Below the pieces are notes generated by a model, which was not told the DNA's origin, did no database searches, and was given only the letters and a program-made list of their open reading frames with translations. A stretch of DNA of 64,000 bases from an uncultured SAR86 cluster bacterium (GTDB taxonomy: Bacteria; Pseudomonadota; Gammaproteobacteria; Magnimaribacterales; Magnimaribacteraceae): the NCBI GenBank assembly GCA_902542325.1, contig CACBUE010000007.1, positions 1 through 64,000 of the forward strand. Reading direction: 5' to 3'. A program made the translations under genes and the position numbers. Position 1 is the first letter of the stretch. Every line of letters begins with the position of its first letter. Positions 10,058 to 20,774 of the stretch are shown piece after piece.

Positions 10058-12305
10058 CCAAGAATTAGAACAAAATTTAAATAATGCTTTTAAACTTGCA
10101 CAAGATCAAAAACATGAATTTGTTACTGTCGAGCATCTTTTACTTGCGCTTTTAGAAAATTCTGACGCAATTGCATTATTAACTTCAAGCAAAGTAAATA
10201 TTGAACAACTTCGCGTCGATCTACAAGAATTTATAGGTTCAACAACACCTAAGGTATCAAACGAATCTGAAATTGATATCCAACCAACCTTGGGCTTTCA
10301 AAGAGTAATACAAAGAGCTGTTTTTCATGTTCAGTCCTCAGGTAAAGACGAAGTTAAAGGCAGCAATATACTTGTGGCTATCTTTAGTGAAAAAGAATCA
10401 CAAAGTGTCTTCCTTTTAGAACAATTAGGCTTAACTCGACTGGATGCCGTATCGTATTTAAGTCATGGAAGAAGCGAAAATACTGATCCTGATAGTGTAG
10501 AAACTGGTGAATCCAATCAACCAGAGTCAAATAATGCGCTTGAACAATTTACCACTAACTTAAATAAAGAAGCATTAGAAGGGAGAATAGACCCTTTAAT
10601 AGGTAGAACTTCCGAAATAGAGAGAGTTGTACAAATATTAGCGCGTAGAAGTAAAAATAATCCTCTATTAGTAGGTGAATCAGGAGTTGGTAAAACAGCA
10701 ATTGCTGAAGGATTAGCTAAATTAATTACAGAGAATAAAGTTCCAGATTTGATCAAAGATAGTGTTATCTATTCATTAGACATGGGGGCGCTACTGGCAG
10801 GTACAAAATATCGCGGTGATTTTGAAGAAAGATTAAAAGCAGTCTTGAAAGAATTAGAAGATGACAGTTCTGCAATATTATTTATTGACGAAATTCATAC
10901 CATCATAGGTGCGGGAGCTACTTCTGGTGGCGTTATGGATGCCTCCAATCTTCTCAAACCTGCATTAGCAAAACGTGGGCTTCAATTTGTTGGATCAACT
11001 ACATACAAAGAATTTAGAGGTATTTTTGAAAAAGACAGAGCGTTATCAAGAAGATTTCAAAAGGTAGAAGTGAGTGAACCTACTGTTGATGAGACTTTCA
11101 GTATATTAAAAGGACTCAAAGATCGCTTTGAAGAACATCACGAAATTAAATATACAGAAGGTTCCTTAAGGGCAGCTGCTTCTTTGGCTTCAAAGCATAT
11201 CAATGATAGATTTCTTCCTGATAAGGCAATCGATGTAGTCGATGAAGCTGGCGCTAGACAGAAATTAGTTCCTATTTCCAAAAGAAAAAAAACTATTAAC
11301 GAACTAGACATTGAAAAGATCGTAGCATCCATAGCTAGAATACCGGAAAAAACAGTATCTACATCAGATAAGAAATCTTTAGAAAAATTAGAGGAAAATC
11401 TCAAACGAGTCATATTTGGTCAGGATAAAGCAGTGGAGAGTCTTTCTTCTGCAATAAAACTTGCCAGAGCGGGACTGAGAGTAGATGAAAAGCCAGTTGG
11501 ATCATTTTTGTTTTCTGGTCCTACTGGAGTAGGCAAAACAGAGGTTAGTAAACAACTTGCCAAAATAATGGGTATTGAATTTGTAAGATTTGATATGTCC
11601 GAATATATGGAAAGACATACGGTCTCGAGGTTAATTGGAGCCCCTCCTGGTTATGTCGGTTATGATCAAGGCGGTTTACTCACAGAGTCTGTGAATAAAC
11701 ATCCGCATTCAGTAATACTGTTGGATGAAATAGAGAAAGCACACCCAGAAGTTTTCAATATACTCCTACAAGTAATGGACCATGGAACTTTAACGGATAA
11801 TAACGGTAGAAAGGCTGATTTTAGAAATACTATTGTGATAATGACAACAAATACTGGTGCTCAAGATATGAGCAGGGCTAGTATGGGCTTTCAATCTCAA
11901 GATCATACAAGTGATGCTACAGAAATGATTAAGAAGACCTTTTCTCCTGAGTTCAGAAATAGACTTGATGGAATCATACAATTTAATCCTTTACCAACAG
12001 AAGTTATTCGTACGGTAGTCGATAAATTTTTAGTTGAGCTACAAGTTCAATTAGAAGTTCAAAAAGTTCAACTCGAAGTCTCTGACGAAGTTAGAGATTG
12101 GTTGCTAGAGAACGGATATGATAAGAATATGGGTGCTAGACCGATGCAGAGACTTATACAAGACAGCATAAAGACAGTCTTGGCCGAAGAGATTCTATTT
12201 GGGAAATTATCAAAATCTGGTGGTATTGCCTATGTGTCTCTGGAAGATAATGAAATAAAAGTAGATTTTAAAGAAACCTCGAAGAAAAAAGAAAAAGTCT
12301 CTTGA
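10050..12305 (+). CDS. clpA: ATP-dependent Clp protease ATP-binding subunit ClpA
   Basis: Two AAA+ modules ([26 protein letters not shown]), ClpN repeats; ATG at 10050 preferred to the TTG at 10041. Confidence 0.96.
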   Translation: MINQELEQNLNNAFKLAQDQKHEFVTVEHLLLALLENSDAIALLTSSKVNIEQLRVDLQEFIGSTTPKVSNESEIDIQPTLGFQRVIQRAVFHVQSSGKDEVKGSNILVAIFSEKESQSVFLLEQLGLTRLDAVSYLSHGRSENTDPDSVETGESNQPESNNALEQFTTNLNKEALEGRIDPLIGRTSEIERVVQILARRSKNNPLLVGESGVGKTAIAEGLAKLITENKVPDLIKDSVIYSLDMGALLAGTKYRGDFEERLKAVLKELEDDSSAILFIDEIHTIIGAGATSGGVMDASNLLKPALAKRGLQFVGSTTYKEFRGIFEKDRALSRRFQKVEVSEPTVDETFSILKGLKDRFEEHHEIKYTEGSLRAAASLASKHINDRFLPDKAIDVVDEAGARQKLVPISKRKKTINELDIEKIVASIARIPEKTVSTSDKKSLEKLEENLKRVIFGQDKAVESLSSAIKLARAGLRVDEKPVGSFLFSGPTGVGKTEVSKQLAKIMGIEFVRFDMSEYMERHTVSRLIGAPPGYVGYDQGGLLTESVNKHPHSVILLDEIEKAHPEVFNILLQVMDHGTLTDNNGRKADFRNTIVIMTTNTGAQDMSRASMGFQSQDHTSDATEMIKKTFSPEFRNRLDGIIQFNPLPTEVIRTVVDKFLVELQVQLEVQKVQLEVSDEVRDWLLENGYDKNMGARPMQRLIQDSIKTVLAEEILFGKLSKSGGIAYVSLEDNEIKVDFKETSKKKEKVS

Positions 12306-13468
12306 TGAGGTTTATCTTAGCTGCATATTTAATTTGTCTTTCATTTCTTTTCTTAGGATCTGAAAATGAGTTGAGCAGTGATGAAGCTCCAAAGTCCATC
12401 TTATTTTGGAATACGGAAGAGAAACTTCTTGGATTCAAAAACATACAACATATTCTTCCAACAAGACTTATAAATAAAAGTTCTGACCCTTATCCTCTTG
12501 CTTACCAACTTATAAATCTCGATTCTTTAACCTATAGATATGGGGGTAAGAAATTTACTATAAATGATTATATAAATACATTTAAGGTAGTAGGCCTAAT
12601 CGTGGTTAAGGACGATAAAATTCTTTATGAAAATTATCATTTTGGTAATGATGAAACAACTAAGTGGATGTCTTTTTCAGTAACTAAGTCTGTTACTTCT
12701 ATGCTGATTGGTGCGGCAATAAAAGATGGATTTATTAAATCAGTTAATGATCCAATATCCTCTTATGTAACTGATTTAAATCAAGGAAATTATTCAAATG
12801 TGTCCATAGAAGATGTATTACAAATGTCTTCAGGTATAGATTGGAATGAAGATTATGCTGATGCTAATTCAGACGTCAACATAGCTTCCGGATTTAATGA
12901 TACCAAGCTTTATAATTATCTAAATAAACTTGAAATATCAAGCAAACCTGGAACCAAATTTAACTATAATACTGCTGAATCCAATGTCATAGGGGGAATT
13001 GTAAGAGAAGCAACTGGACAAAATCTTTCTACTTATTTAGAAGAGAAAATATGGCAGCCTTTCGGAATGGAGTTTGATGCTTATTGGGCGTTAGATAGTG
13101 ATTATTCCCAAGAGCTTGGAGGCTGTTGTATAAATGCAACACTAAGAGATTATGCCCGCATAGGACTTTTTGCATTAAAAAATGGTGTCTTACCTGACGG
13201 TAGAAATACATTACCTAATGATTGGATGATTCAATCTACTAAACCATCTCCAGGTTTCAGTTACTATGGATACCAGTGGTGGCTAGCCGGATTTGGATAT
13301 AAATCATATTATGCTGATGGTATTTTTGGACAGTTTATTTGGATAGATCCAGACTCAAAAACTGTTATAGCCATGCAAAGTGCAAGAGATGTAGCAGCCC
13401 TAGATAGATATTCTTTTGGGCATAGACTTAATTTTCTAATTTCTCTGATAGAAGAAATAAATAAATAA
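12302..13468 (+). CDS. Serine hydrolase, beta-lactamase/class C-like
   Basis: SVTK (SxxK), YNTAESN (YxN), signal-like N-terminus; TGATG overlap with clpA. Confidence 0.85.
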   Translation: MMRFILAAYLICLSFLFLGSENELSSDEAPKSILFWNTEEKLLGFKNIQHILPTRLINKSSDPYPLAYQLINLDSLTYRYGGKKFTINDYINTFKVVGLIVVKDDKILYENYHFGNDETTKWMSFSVTKSVTSMLIGAAIKDGFIKSVNDPISSYVTDLNQGNYSNVSIEDVLQMSSGIDWNEDYADANSDVNIASGFNDTKLYNYLNKLEISSKPGTKFNYNTAESNVIGGIVREATGQNLSTYLEEKIWQPFGMEFDAYWALDSDYSQELGGCCINATLRDYARIGLFALKNGVLPDGRNTLPNDWMIQSTKPSPGFSYYGYQWWLAGFGYKSYYADGIFGQFIWIDPDSKTVIAMQSARDVAALDRYSFGHRLNFLISLIEEINK

Positions 13469-13469
13469 T

Positions 13470-13688
13470 TTATCTTTCTCTAAAAATAATTCTTCCTTTG
13501 GATAGATCATAAGGGGTTATTTCCACTTTTACCTTATCACCCGTAAGAATTCGAATATAGTGTTTACGCATTTTTCCAGATATGTGAGCAGTAACGACAT
13601 GATCATTATCTAATTTAACTCTAAAGGTAGTATTAGGAAGGGTTTCGATAACCTCTCCATCCATTTCTATTAAATCTTGTTTTGCCAT
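13470..13688 (-). CDS. infA: Translation initiation factor IF-1
   Basis: 72 aa, [46 protein letters not shown]. Confidence 0.97.
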   Translation of the reverse strand: MAKQDLIEMDGEVIETLPNTTFRVKLDNDHVVTAHISGKMRKHYIRILTGDKVKVEITPYDLSKGRIIFRER

Positions 13689-13733
13689 ATATAATACATT
13701 TTCTAACAGATAGCTTAATTACTAAAGCAAAAG

Positions 13734-13844
13734 ATGAAAGAAAAAGAATTTAAATTTAAAACGTTATTACTTTGCTTAGCATTAATTACTATTTTTATAG
13801 CTTTAGCTGCATATGTTTTGGATAAATATATCCTAGTCTATTGA
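13734..13844 (+). CDS. Putative 36-aa single-TM small protein, not in the supplied ORF track
   Basis: MKEKEFKFKTLLLCLALITIFIALAAYVLDKYILVY*; tail overlaps the convergent CoA-transferase gene. Confidence 0.4.
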   Translation: MKEKEFKFKTLLLCLALITIFIALAAYVLDKYILVY

Positions 13845-15041
13845 TTGGATAATTTTTTCGTTTTCAAGGCTCTCAATTTTATCATCTTCATATTTTGACC
13901 AATTTTTTAATATTTCTCTTGTGTCGGTTCCTAAGTGTGGTGGGGAAGAGTAGGATTCCTCATTTGTATAAGACATCTTAACTGGGTTTCCAGGCATTTT
14001 AACGAAACCGCCATCAGGATGTTCAACCTCAACTATCATATTTCTGTGTTTTACTTGCTCATCATTTAATGCATCACTGAATTTATTGATCGGTGCACAG
14101 GGAACTTTCGCTTTATTTAACTTATCAATCCAATGATCTGATGTTTGAGTAGAAAGAACTTTGTTAAGTTCATTTTCTATAAAAGCTTGATTCTTAAGCC
14201 TGTCGATAGAGGAATCAAATTTGGAATCATCCAAAGAGCCAACATTCACTACTGATTTTAGGGATTGCCAGAATTCATCTGTTATAACTGCTATCACGAC
14301 AAAACCATCATTGGTTGTAAAACTGTTATAAGGCACATGAACAAAGTGGGCATTTCCAATTGGTTCAGGATCTATGCCTGATAAAGTTTGCATAGTAGCC
14401 ATGTAAGTTAGAAGTGATATTTGAACATCAAGTAAAGACAAGTCTATATGTTGTCCTTTTTGTGTTTTTTCTCTTGAGTATAGGGCTGAGAGGATTCCGA
14501 TAACACTATATAGTCCAGATCCTAAATCTCCTATTGGTATTCCAGCACGTGTAGGCGACTTGGAATCTTTTCCTGTAATCGACATGCCACCACTATAAGC
14601 TTGTACAATTTGGTCATATGCAGGTCTGGTAGAATGCGGACCAGTTTCACCAAACCCAGTGATAGAACAAGTAATGATCTTTGGGTTTATTGAAGACAAA
14701 TTTTCGAAGTCAATTTTTAACTTACTAACCACTCCTGCACTAAAGTTATTAAGTACTACATCAGCAGATCTTACAAGATCATAAAATACTTCCAGACCTT
14801 TTTTGTTTTTAAGATCAATAGAGACGCTTTTCTTATTTCTATTTAAAGTTAGGAAATAAGCTCCAAAGTTTTTGAAAGAATAATTTGGATCATTTTTTAA
14901 TAATCCTCTAGTCATTTCTCCGCTTCCCAAGGGTTCAACTTTAACAACTTCCGCTCCTAAATCTGCTAAAACCATTCCAGCATAGGGTCCAGCTAACATA
15001 TGTGTCAGGTCGATTACTTTTACCCCATTTAATGGCTTCAT
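13833..15041 (-). CDS. CaiB/BaiF family (class III) CoA transferase
   Basis: MKPLNGVKVIDLTHMLAGPYAGMVLADLGAEVVKVEP, NRNKKSVSIDLK. Confidence 0.92.
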   Translation of the reverse strand: MKPLNGVKVIDLTHMLAGPYAGMVLADLGAEVVKVEPLGSGEMTRGLLKNDPNYSFKNFGAYFLTLNRNKKSVSIDLKNKKGLEVFYDLVRSADVVLNNFSAGVVSKLKIDFENLSSINPKIITCSITGFGETGPHSTRPAYDQIVQAYSGGMSITGKDSKSPTRAGIPIGDLGSGLYSVIGILSALYSREKTQKGQHIDLSLLDVQISLLTYMATMQTLSGIDPEPIGNAHFVHVPYNSFTTNDGFVVIAVITDEFWQSLKSVVNVGSLDDSKFDSSIDRLKNQAFIENELNKVLSTQTSDHWIDKLNKAKVPCAPINKFSDALNDEQVKHRNMIVEVEHPDGGFVKMPGNPVKMSYTNEESYSSPPHLGTDTREILKNWSKYEDDKIESLENEKIIQSID

Positions 15042-15118
15042 AAGTGAGATTGTACTACAGAGTTTAGACGCTCAATGACTCATCTTGAATGTATAGATCA
15101 GTTTGTTATATTAACTTC

Positions 15119-16786
15119 ATGAAATTAAAATTATTTTTACCCATTCTGTTTGTTGTTTATTCATGTTCTCAAGATACTTCGATTGATCGAAATGATTTAA
15201 TAGAAAGAGCTGGTGCACCATTACTAAATGGACTTGGATCTCATTCTTTTACCATTTCCTCTAAAGTTGAAGGCGTACAGGATTACTTTAATCAGGGTCT
15301 GATTATGGCGTTTGCTTTCAATCATGCCGAATCTATTCGAAGCTTCAAAGCTGCTCAAAAATTAGATCCTAATTGTGCAATTTGTTTCTGGGGAGAAGCT
15401 CTGGCCTTAGGCCCTAATATTAATGTTACAAGTGATGGCAAAGCAATAATGAGTCCTCAAGAGCGACTTGATGCTTTTAAGAAAACAAATAAAGCCATAG
15501 CGCTAATAGAATTTGCCTCACCGAAAGAAAAGGATTTCATTCTGACTTTAAAATCAAGATATAACGGGGATGTAAATTCCTCAAGAGTACCACTTGATAT
15601 TGCTTATGCTGAAGCAATGGCGGCACTTTCATCTAAATATCCAGATGACACTGATGCAGCATCGCTATATGCTGAAGCTTTGATGAATACAATGCCTTGG
15701 AACTATTGGGCAGAAGATGGTAATCCTAAACCAGATACAATTAAAGTCATCGATACTATCGAATCAGTTCTTGATAAAGATCCAAATCATCCTTTGGCAA
15801 TTCATCTTTATATACATGCTGTAGAAGCATCAAGTGATCCTGGTAGGGCAGAAGAAGCCGCTGACAGGTTAGCTGATTTGGTTCCTGGAGCTGGTCATTT
15901 AGTACATATGCCATCTCATATCTATTGGAGAGTGGGGAGATATGAGGATGCATCATTAGCTAACATAGCAGCAGCCAAGGTCGATGAGGAGTATATTGCT
16001 CAATGTAATGCTCAAGGTTTTTACCCAGCCTTATATTATCCTCATAATGTCCATTTCCTTTGGGCTGCATCAACAATGGAAGGTATGAGCGACTTATCTA
16101 TTGAATCAGCAATAAAGGTATCAAATTATGTTTCGCCAGAGCAAATTAGAAATATACCTTTCTTAGAATTCTTTCATACAATACCTTTATTGTCTTACGT
16201 GAGATTTGCAAAATGGGATAAAGTTTTTTCTTATGAAAGACCAGATGATGATTTCAAATTTTCCAATTCTATTTTCAACTATGCTCTGTCTGTTGCACAT
16301 GCTGCTAATGGAAACTCACTTGAAGCAAATAGATTTCAAAGCAGGATATTAAATGATATTGAATCTGAAGAAGTAAACGCTATGGTAATGGCAGGTCACC
16401 CAACAAAATCATTAATGAAAATAGCTTCTTTACTTGCTTCAGGATCGATTGATATGTACTCAAGTAGATATATTGAGGCTATAGCTTCTTTTAAAGAAGC
16501 TGTAACAATCCAAGACACTCTTCCATATACAGAACCTCCATTTTGGTATTATCCAACTCGTCAAACTTTAGGTCATGCACTTTTGATGAATAAATCATTT
16601 GAGGAAGCAGCGTTAGTTTTTGAAAGAGATTTAAAAGATTACCCTAGAAATGGATGGTCTTACTTCGGACTACATGTCGCACAAAATGAATTAAATAACC
16701 AAGAAGAATCTTTTGAAGCTCTTAATAAGTTTAAGGAAATATGGGGAAGGGCAGATATTTCAATTAATTCTTCCATAGTTTATTGA
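15119..16786 (+). CDS. TPR-like repeat lipoprotein
   Basis: Lipoprotein-type start MKLKLFLPILFVVYSCSQ at 15119; HAESIRSFKAAQKLDPNCAICFWGEALALGPNIN; later repeat-like helical segments. Confidence 0.7.
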   Translation: MKLKLFLPILFVVYSCSQDTSIDRNDLIERAGAPLLNGLGSHSFTISSKVEGVQDYFNQGLIMAFAFNHAESIRSFKAAQKLDPNCAICFWGEALALGPNINVTSDGKAIMSPQERLDAFKKTNKAIALIEFASPKEKDFILTLKSRYNGDVNSSRVPLDIAYAEAMAALSSKYPDDTDAASLYAEALMNTMPWNYWAEDGNPKPDTIKVIDTIESVLDKDPNHPLAIHLYIHAVEASSDPGRAEEAADRLADLVPGAGHLVHMPSHIYWRVGRYEDASLANIAAAKVDEEYIAQCNAQGFYPALYYPHNVHFLWAASTMEGMSDLSIESAIKVSNYVSPEQIRNIPFLEFFHTIPLLSYVRFAKWDKVFSYERPDDDFKFSNSIFNYALSVAHAANGNSLEANRFQSRILNDIESEEVNAMVMAGHPTKSLMKIASLLASGSIDMYSSRYIEAIASFKEAVTIQDTLPYTEPPFWYYPTRQTLGHALLMNKSFEEAALVFERDLKDYPRNGWSYFGLHVAQNELNNQEESFEALNKFKEIWGRADISINSSIVY

Positions 16787-16854
16787 TCTTCTTTCCCTTA
16801 AAAATACACAATACCGTAACTCTAATTTAATAGATATTTGGTAATGTTCAATAT

Positions 16855-18435
16855 ATGAACAGAAGATTATTTTTTAAAGCTCTATTACTGACAATTGCTT
16901 CTTTTTCTTTAAGGATATTTCCTTCAATAAAAAAAGAACCAATATCATTCGACTACGGAGTTGCCAGTGGTGATCCTACTAACACACATGTGATTTTATG
17001 GACAAAATTAAGTACTCCTAGCTCCTCAAATCAAGAGGTAAATTGGGAAGTTTCATCCGATAAAGATTTCTTAAATACAATCGCCAATGGATCATATATC
17101 TCAGAAAAAGAAAATAATTTCATAGTAAAGGTAGATGCTCAGATTCCGATGGAACTTAATGCAAAGAAAATTTTTTATAGATTCGAATCAGGTGGAGTTT
17201 ATTCAGAAATAGGTACAACTTTTACGTTACCAGTAAAAAACCCAGATAAATTTAACATAGCTTTTTGCAGTTGTTCTAATTATCCATCAGGATATTTCAA
17301 TGCATATAAAGAAATGGCAAGAGATGCCGATGTAGATTTAGTCTTACATTTAGGTGATTACATATATGAATATAGCAGAGAGGGCTATGCATCGTCTGAT
17401 GCCAAGAGGATGGGAAGAGAGGTTAATCCATCAAATGAAATCATATCATTAGATGATTATCGCAAAAGATATGCTACCTACAGAAGCGATAAGGATCTCC
17501 AACTTCTGCATAAATCAAAACCAATGATTGTTGTATGGGATGATCATGAGATAACTAATGATACATGGAAGTTAGGAGCACAAAACCATTCGCCAGACGA
17601 AGGCTCATTTTACGACAGAAAAAATAATGCAATACGTGCATATTATGAATGGATGCCTATACGTGAAGTTAAGGAAAGAGAAAAAATATGGCGAAGTTTT
17701 TCAGTAGGAAATTTAATAAATTTAATGATGCTGGATACGAGGCTTTATGGAAGAGAAAAGCAATTAGAGATTGGACAATATTTTAATGATAATAAATTAA
17801 ATAAAGATGAGTTTAAAAAAGATCTTCTAAAGCCTAGAGCTTTGCTTGGTAAGGAGCAGTTGAAATGGGTCAAAAATAAAGTAGATATGAAATATAGATG
17901 GTCAATATTCGGACAACAACTTCTAATTGGACCAAAATATTTACCAGAAATATTTAAAAATGAAGAAATTTCAAATGATAGTTCTTATTACACAAGTGAA
18001 TTAGCAGGAGAAGAACTACCTTTTAATACTGATCAATGGGATGGATATCCAAGGGAAAGAGAAGAGTTCTATAGAACTATATCAAATTCTCAATCTAACT
18101 TGATATTAGCAGGAGACTCTCATAATTCATGGTTTTCCAATTTATATGATGAAAATAATGAATTTGTCGGGATAGAGATAGGGGCACCCGCAATATCATC
18201 ACCAAGTTTTGGTGATACCTTTAAAGATAAAACTAGAATTATTGAGGATGAATTTATAAAGGATAATAAAGATTTAGTATGGGTGAACGGCAGAAATCAA
18301 GGATACGTTTCATTGAACATTACAGAATTAGATGTAGAGGTTCAATTCAAATATGTGTCCACTGTTAAATCTGTGGATTATGAAGGACTAGAACCAGACG
18401 TATTTAGGGTAGAGCATAATAAACCTTACTCTTAA
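16855..18435 (+). CDS. phoD: Alkaline phosphatase D (PhoD-like)
   Basis: FDYGVASGDPTNTHVILWTKLS, HLGDYIYEY, VWDDHEITND, LAGDSHNSW; RR-containing N-terminus. Confidence 0.9.
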   Translation: MNRRLFFKALLLTIASFSLRIFPSIKKEPISFDYGVASGDPTNTHVILWTKLSTPSSSNQEVNWEVSSDKDFLNTIANGSYISEKENNFIVKVDAQIPMELNAKKIFYRFESGGVYSEIGTTFTLPVKNPDKFNIAFCSCSNYPSGYFNAYKEMARDADVDLVLHLGDYIYEYSREGYASSDAKRMGREVNPSNEIISLDDYRKRYATYRSDKDLQLLHKSKPMIVVWDDHEITNDTWKLGAQNHSPDEGSFYDRKNNAIRAYYEWMPIREVKEREKIWRSFSVGNLINLMMLDTRLYGREKQLEIGQYFNDNKLNKDEFKKDLLKPRALLGKEQLKWVKNKVDMKYRWSIFGQQLLIGPKYLPEIFKNEEISNDSSYYTSELAGEELPFNTDQWDGYPREREEFYRTISNSQSNLILAGDSHNSWFSNLYDENNEFVGIEIGAPAISSPSFGDTFKDKTRIIEDEFIKDNKDLVWVNGRNQGYVSLNITELDVEVQFKYVSTVKSVDYEGLEPDVFRVEHNKPYS

Positions 18436-18665
18436 TAACACCTTTTGATGAATCTGTGGATAAATGTTTAATTTAACATAATATATATTATACGAATATA
18501 TACTAACTCTATATAGTATTTTTATCATAATCTTTATCTAAATATGGGTTTGTACTAATAATCCCTTTTAATAAAGAATAATTTTACTCATAAGAGACAA
18601 CTTTTATTGCTTTTATTAAGAGTTAAGATAAATTATGTCCTTTATATTTATTAAGGATTATTAAA

Positions 18666-19205
18666 ATGAAATTAAAACTTATTACTTGGATCTTCTTCAT
18701 TTTCTTTTCTTTAACAATTTTTGCTGATGACAGTTATAAAATTGGTGATGTTGAGATGGCTTCTGATACAAAGAGTGAAGCTTTCGAGCAGGTTAAGAAA
18801 AAACTAGGAAAATGGGAAGGAACAATGGTTCAAGGACTTAATGGAGCTATTATAGATGTATCTTATGTTTTCTCTCTGACATCAGGTGGAAACACAATTA
18901 CCGAAACTCTAGTTGAAGACGGAGTTCAAATGCTTACAACATACAGCGATGATGACGGAGAACTTGTAATTAGACATTATTGTGGTTTAGGTACTGAACC
19001 AGTTTTTAAGGTAAAAACTTTATCTGCTTCTACTATGAGTTTTGAATTGGATAAAGAAAAGGCAGACCTACATGCTGATCATGAAAGTTTTGTTACTGGA
19101 ATGAAATGGACAATGAATGATGTTAATTCTATTACTTTTGAAAATACTGTAATGCTAGACGGTTCACTTACTACTAACATTGCTGAGCTTCAAAGAGTTT
19201 ATTAG
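18666..19205 (+). CDS. Exported hypothetical protein
   Basis: Signal peptide, 179 aa; no family recognised with confidence. Confidence 0.6.
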   Translation: MKLKLITWIFFIFFSLTIFADDSYKIGDVEMASDTKSEAFEQVKKKLGKWEGTMVQGLNGAIIDVSYVFSLTSGGNTITETLVEDGVQMLTTYSDDDGELVIRHYCGLGTEPVFKVKTLSASTMSFELDKEKADLHADHESFVTGMKWTMNDVNSITFENTVMLDGSLTTNIAELQRVY

Positions 19206-19222
19206 AAGCAAAGTACTAGATA

Positions 19223-19250
19223 AAAAAAGGCTCCAATTGGAGCCTTTTTT
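19223..19250. terminator. Bidirectional terminator between convergent genes
   Basis: Perfect 28-nt palindrome AAAAAAGGCTCCAATTGGAGCCTTTTTT. Confidence 0.85.
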
Positions 19251-19261
19251 ATTATTCCTTT

Positions 19262-19993
19262 CTATTGATTAAAAGTAGCTGGTGTATTATTCCAAGTACT
19301 CAAAACTAAAACCAACGAATTTCCAAGAAAGTCAGCCCCTTCTCTCGCATCACGCAAATATTCTGCGAAAGCTTCAGAAGTAGTGGTTATCTCATACCAG
19401 CTTTCTAAATCCTTTACATCTTTAAATTGAACTATTAAAGCAGAATTCGTATCTGATTCTCCACAGTAGTTACATTGATGCATAGAAACTAATCCTGGAA
19501 ACTTCTTCCCGTCATCAGTTGCTATAAATTTATTTAACGCATCAATCACAGCTCTTGTGTCTGTTGTTTGCATTGGTACATATTCAACATAAGGATAGTC
19601 TTGAGGATTTTCCTCTGGTTGCCAATTAGCAATTTGAATAAATGACATGTCTCTAACAACATCAGCACTGTCGTTAAGGGTATCAAACCATTTTTGTCTA
19701 ATTGATGTAGCTTCTGGTGACCAAAATACAGCCCCCCATTCATTTGAAGCTACCATAGATGGAAAAAGATTGACTATTGCATGTGTTGCTGGATTGTCGC
19801 CATTATTTAAATGCCAGTTTAGTTCTACTGAGCCTGGATACATTTTTCCTACAGGTGAGTTCATCAATTCATCTAAACCCTCTTGCAGCTGTTCATACTT
19901 ACCCGGCTTAATTTCAACTTCTAGAGCAGTCCAAGTAGGTAAAGCAAATATATTTAAACTGAGAAATAAGGTTATTAGTGTTAAAAATTTCAT
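19262..19993 (-). CDS. Exported protein with two ABM-like (dimeric alpha/beta barrel) repeats
   Basis: Signal peptide; VEIKPGKYEQLQEGLDELM and a second half ending WYEITTTSEAFAEYLRDA. Confidence 0.5.
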   Translation of the reverse strand: MKFLTLITLFLSLNIFALPTWTALEVEIKPGKYEQLQEGLDELMNSPVGKMYPGSVELNWHLNNGDNPATHAIVNLFPSMVASNEWGAVFWSPEATSIRQKWFDTLNDSADVVRDMSFIQIANWQPEENPQDYPYVEYVPMQTTDTRAVIDALNKFIATDDGKKFPGLVSMHQCNYCGESDTNSALIVQFKDVKDLESWYEITTTSEAFAEYLRDAREGADFLGNSLVLVLSTWNNTPATFNQ

Positions 19994-20001
19994 ATTATCT
20001 C

Positions 20002-20697
20002 CTATTGTATAACTTGGCCTGAATGTGAACTAACTAGTGTTCCAGAATTTCCTTGAGCAGTAGAAGCTTGAAAAGCTGCCCACTCTGAACTGGCACCTAA
20101 TGCTGCATAGCTTTCACCCATTTTGGTCCAATTATCATATAGTAAGACATAATGAAATTTGCCATTACCACCAGTACCCTCAGAATAAATCTCTACCCTA
20201 GCTCCCGTTTCTTCAATCATTGATTTTGCCATCATAAAGTTGGATACCATTTCTTGTATTTTCCCTGGAGTTGCCTCCCATACCTGTACCGAATACACAA
20301 ATGGATCTGAAAAGTCCGATGCTTTCACTGTGCTATCAAGATTTACTCCTGATAGGCTTGAAGTCATTTCACCTAGTTCTCCGGGAGTATACTTTTCTCC
20401 TAATGCAGCCCATTCAGCAGATGTATTTAGTTTATCTTTTGAGATACCCCAATCAGTTGAATTGTCCCATCTCATGACATATTGATAAGTTCCCATGGTA
20501 TCGCCAACATTCATAGCTTCCATTGCAACTGTAGCACCTTCTTTTTCGTGAATTGCTGCTGCATCTCTAAAAAGTTGGATCAATTCAGCATCCTTCCCTG
20601 GTTTAGCTTTCCATGTATACACTTCAACTACATCTGAAAATGCTGCAGTGGAAAAGCTAATTAATGACATTATTATTAAATTTTTAATTGTTTTCAT
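20002..20697 (-). CDS. Exported protein with two ABM-like repeats
   Basis: Start re-assigned to MKTIKNLIIMSLISFSTAAFS; VYTWKAKPGKDAELIQLFRDA and VQVWEATPGKIQEMVSNFMMA repeats. Confidence 0.55.
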   Translation of the reverse strand: MKTIKNLIIMSLISFSTAAFSDVVEVYTWKAKPGKDAELIQLFRDAAAIHEKEGATVAMEAMNVGDTMGTYQYVMRWDNSTDWGISKDKLNTSAEWAALGEKYTPGELGEMTSSLSGVNLDSTVKASDFSDPFVYSVQVWEATPGKIQEMVSNFMMAKSMIEETGARVEIYSEGTGGNGKFHYVLLYDNWTKMGESYAALGASSEWAAFQASTAQGNSGTLVSSHSGQVIQ

Positions 20698-20774
20698 ATA
20701 ATTCTCCTTAGATCTAAGATAGTTTATTTTATTCTTTTTGTCACAAATTTTTATGTTACTTATTTGTACCATTT

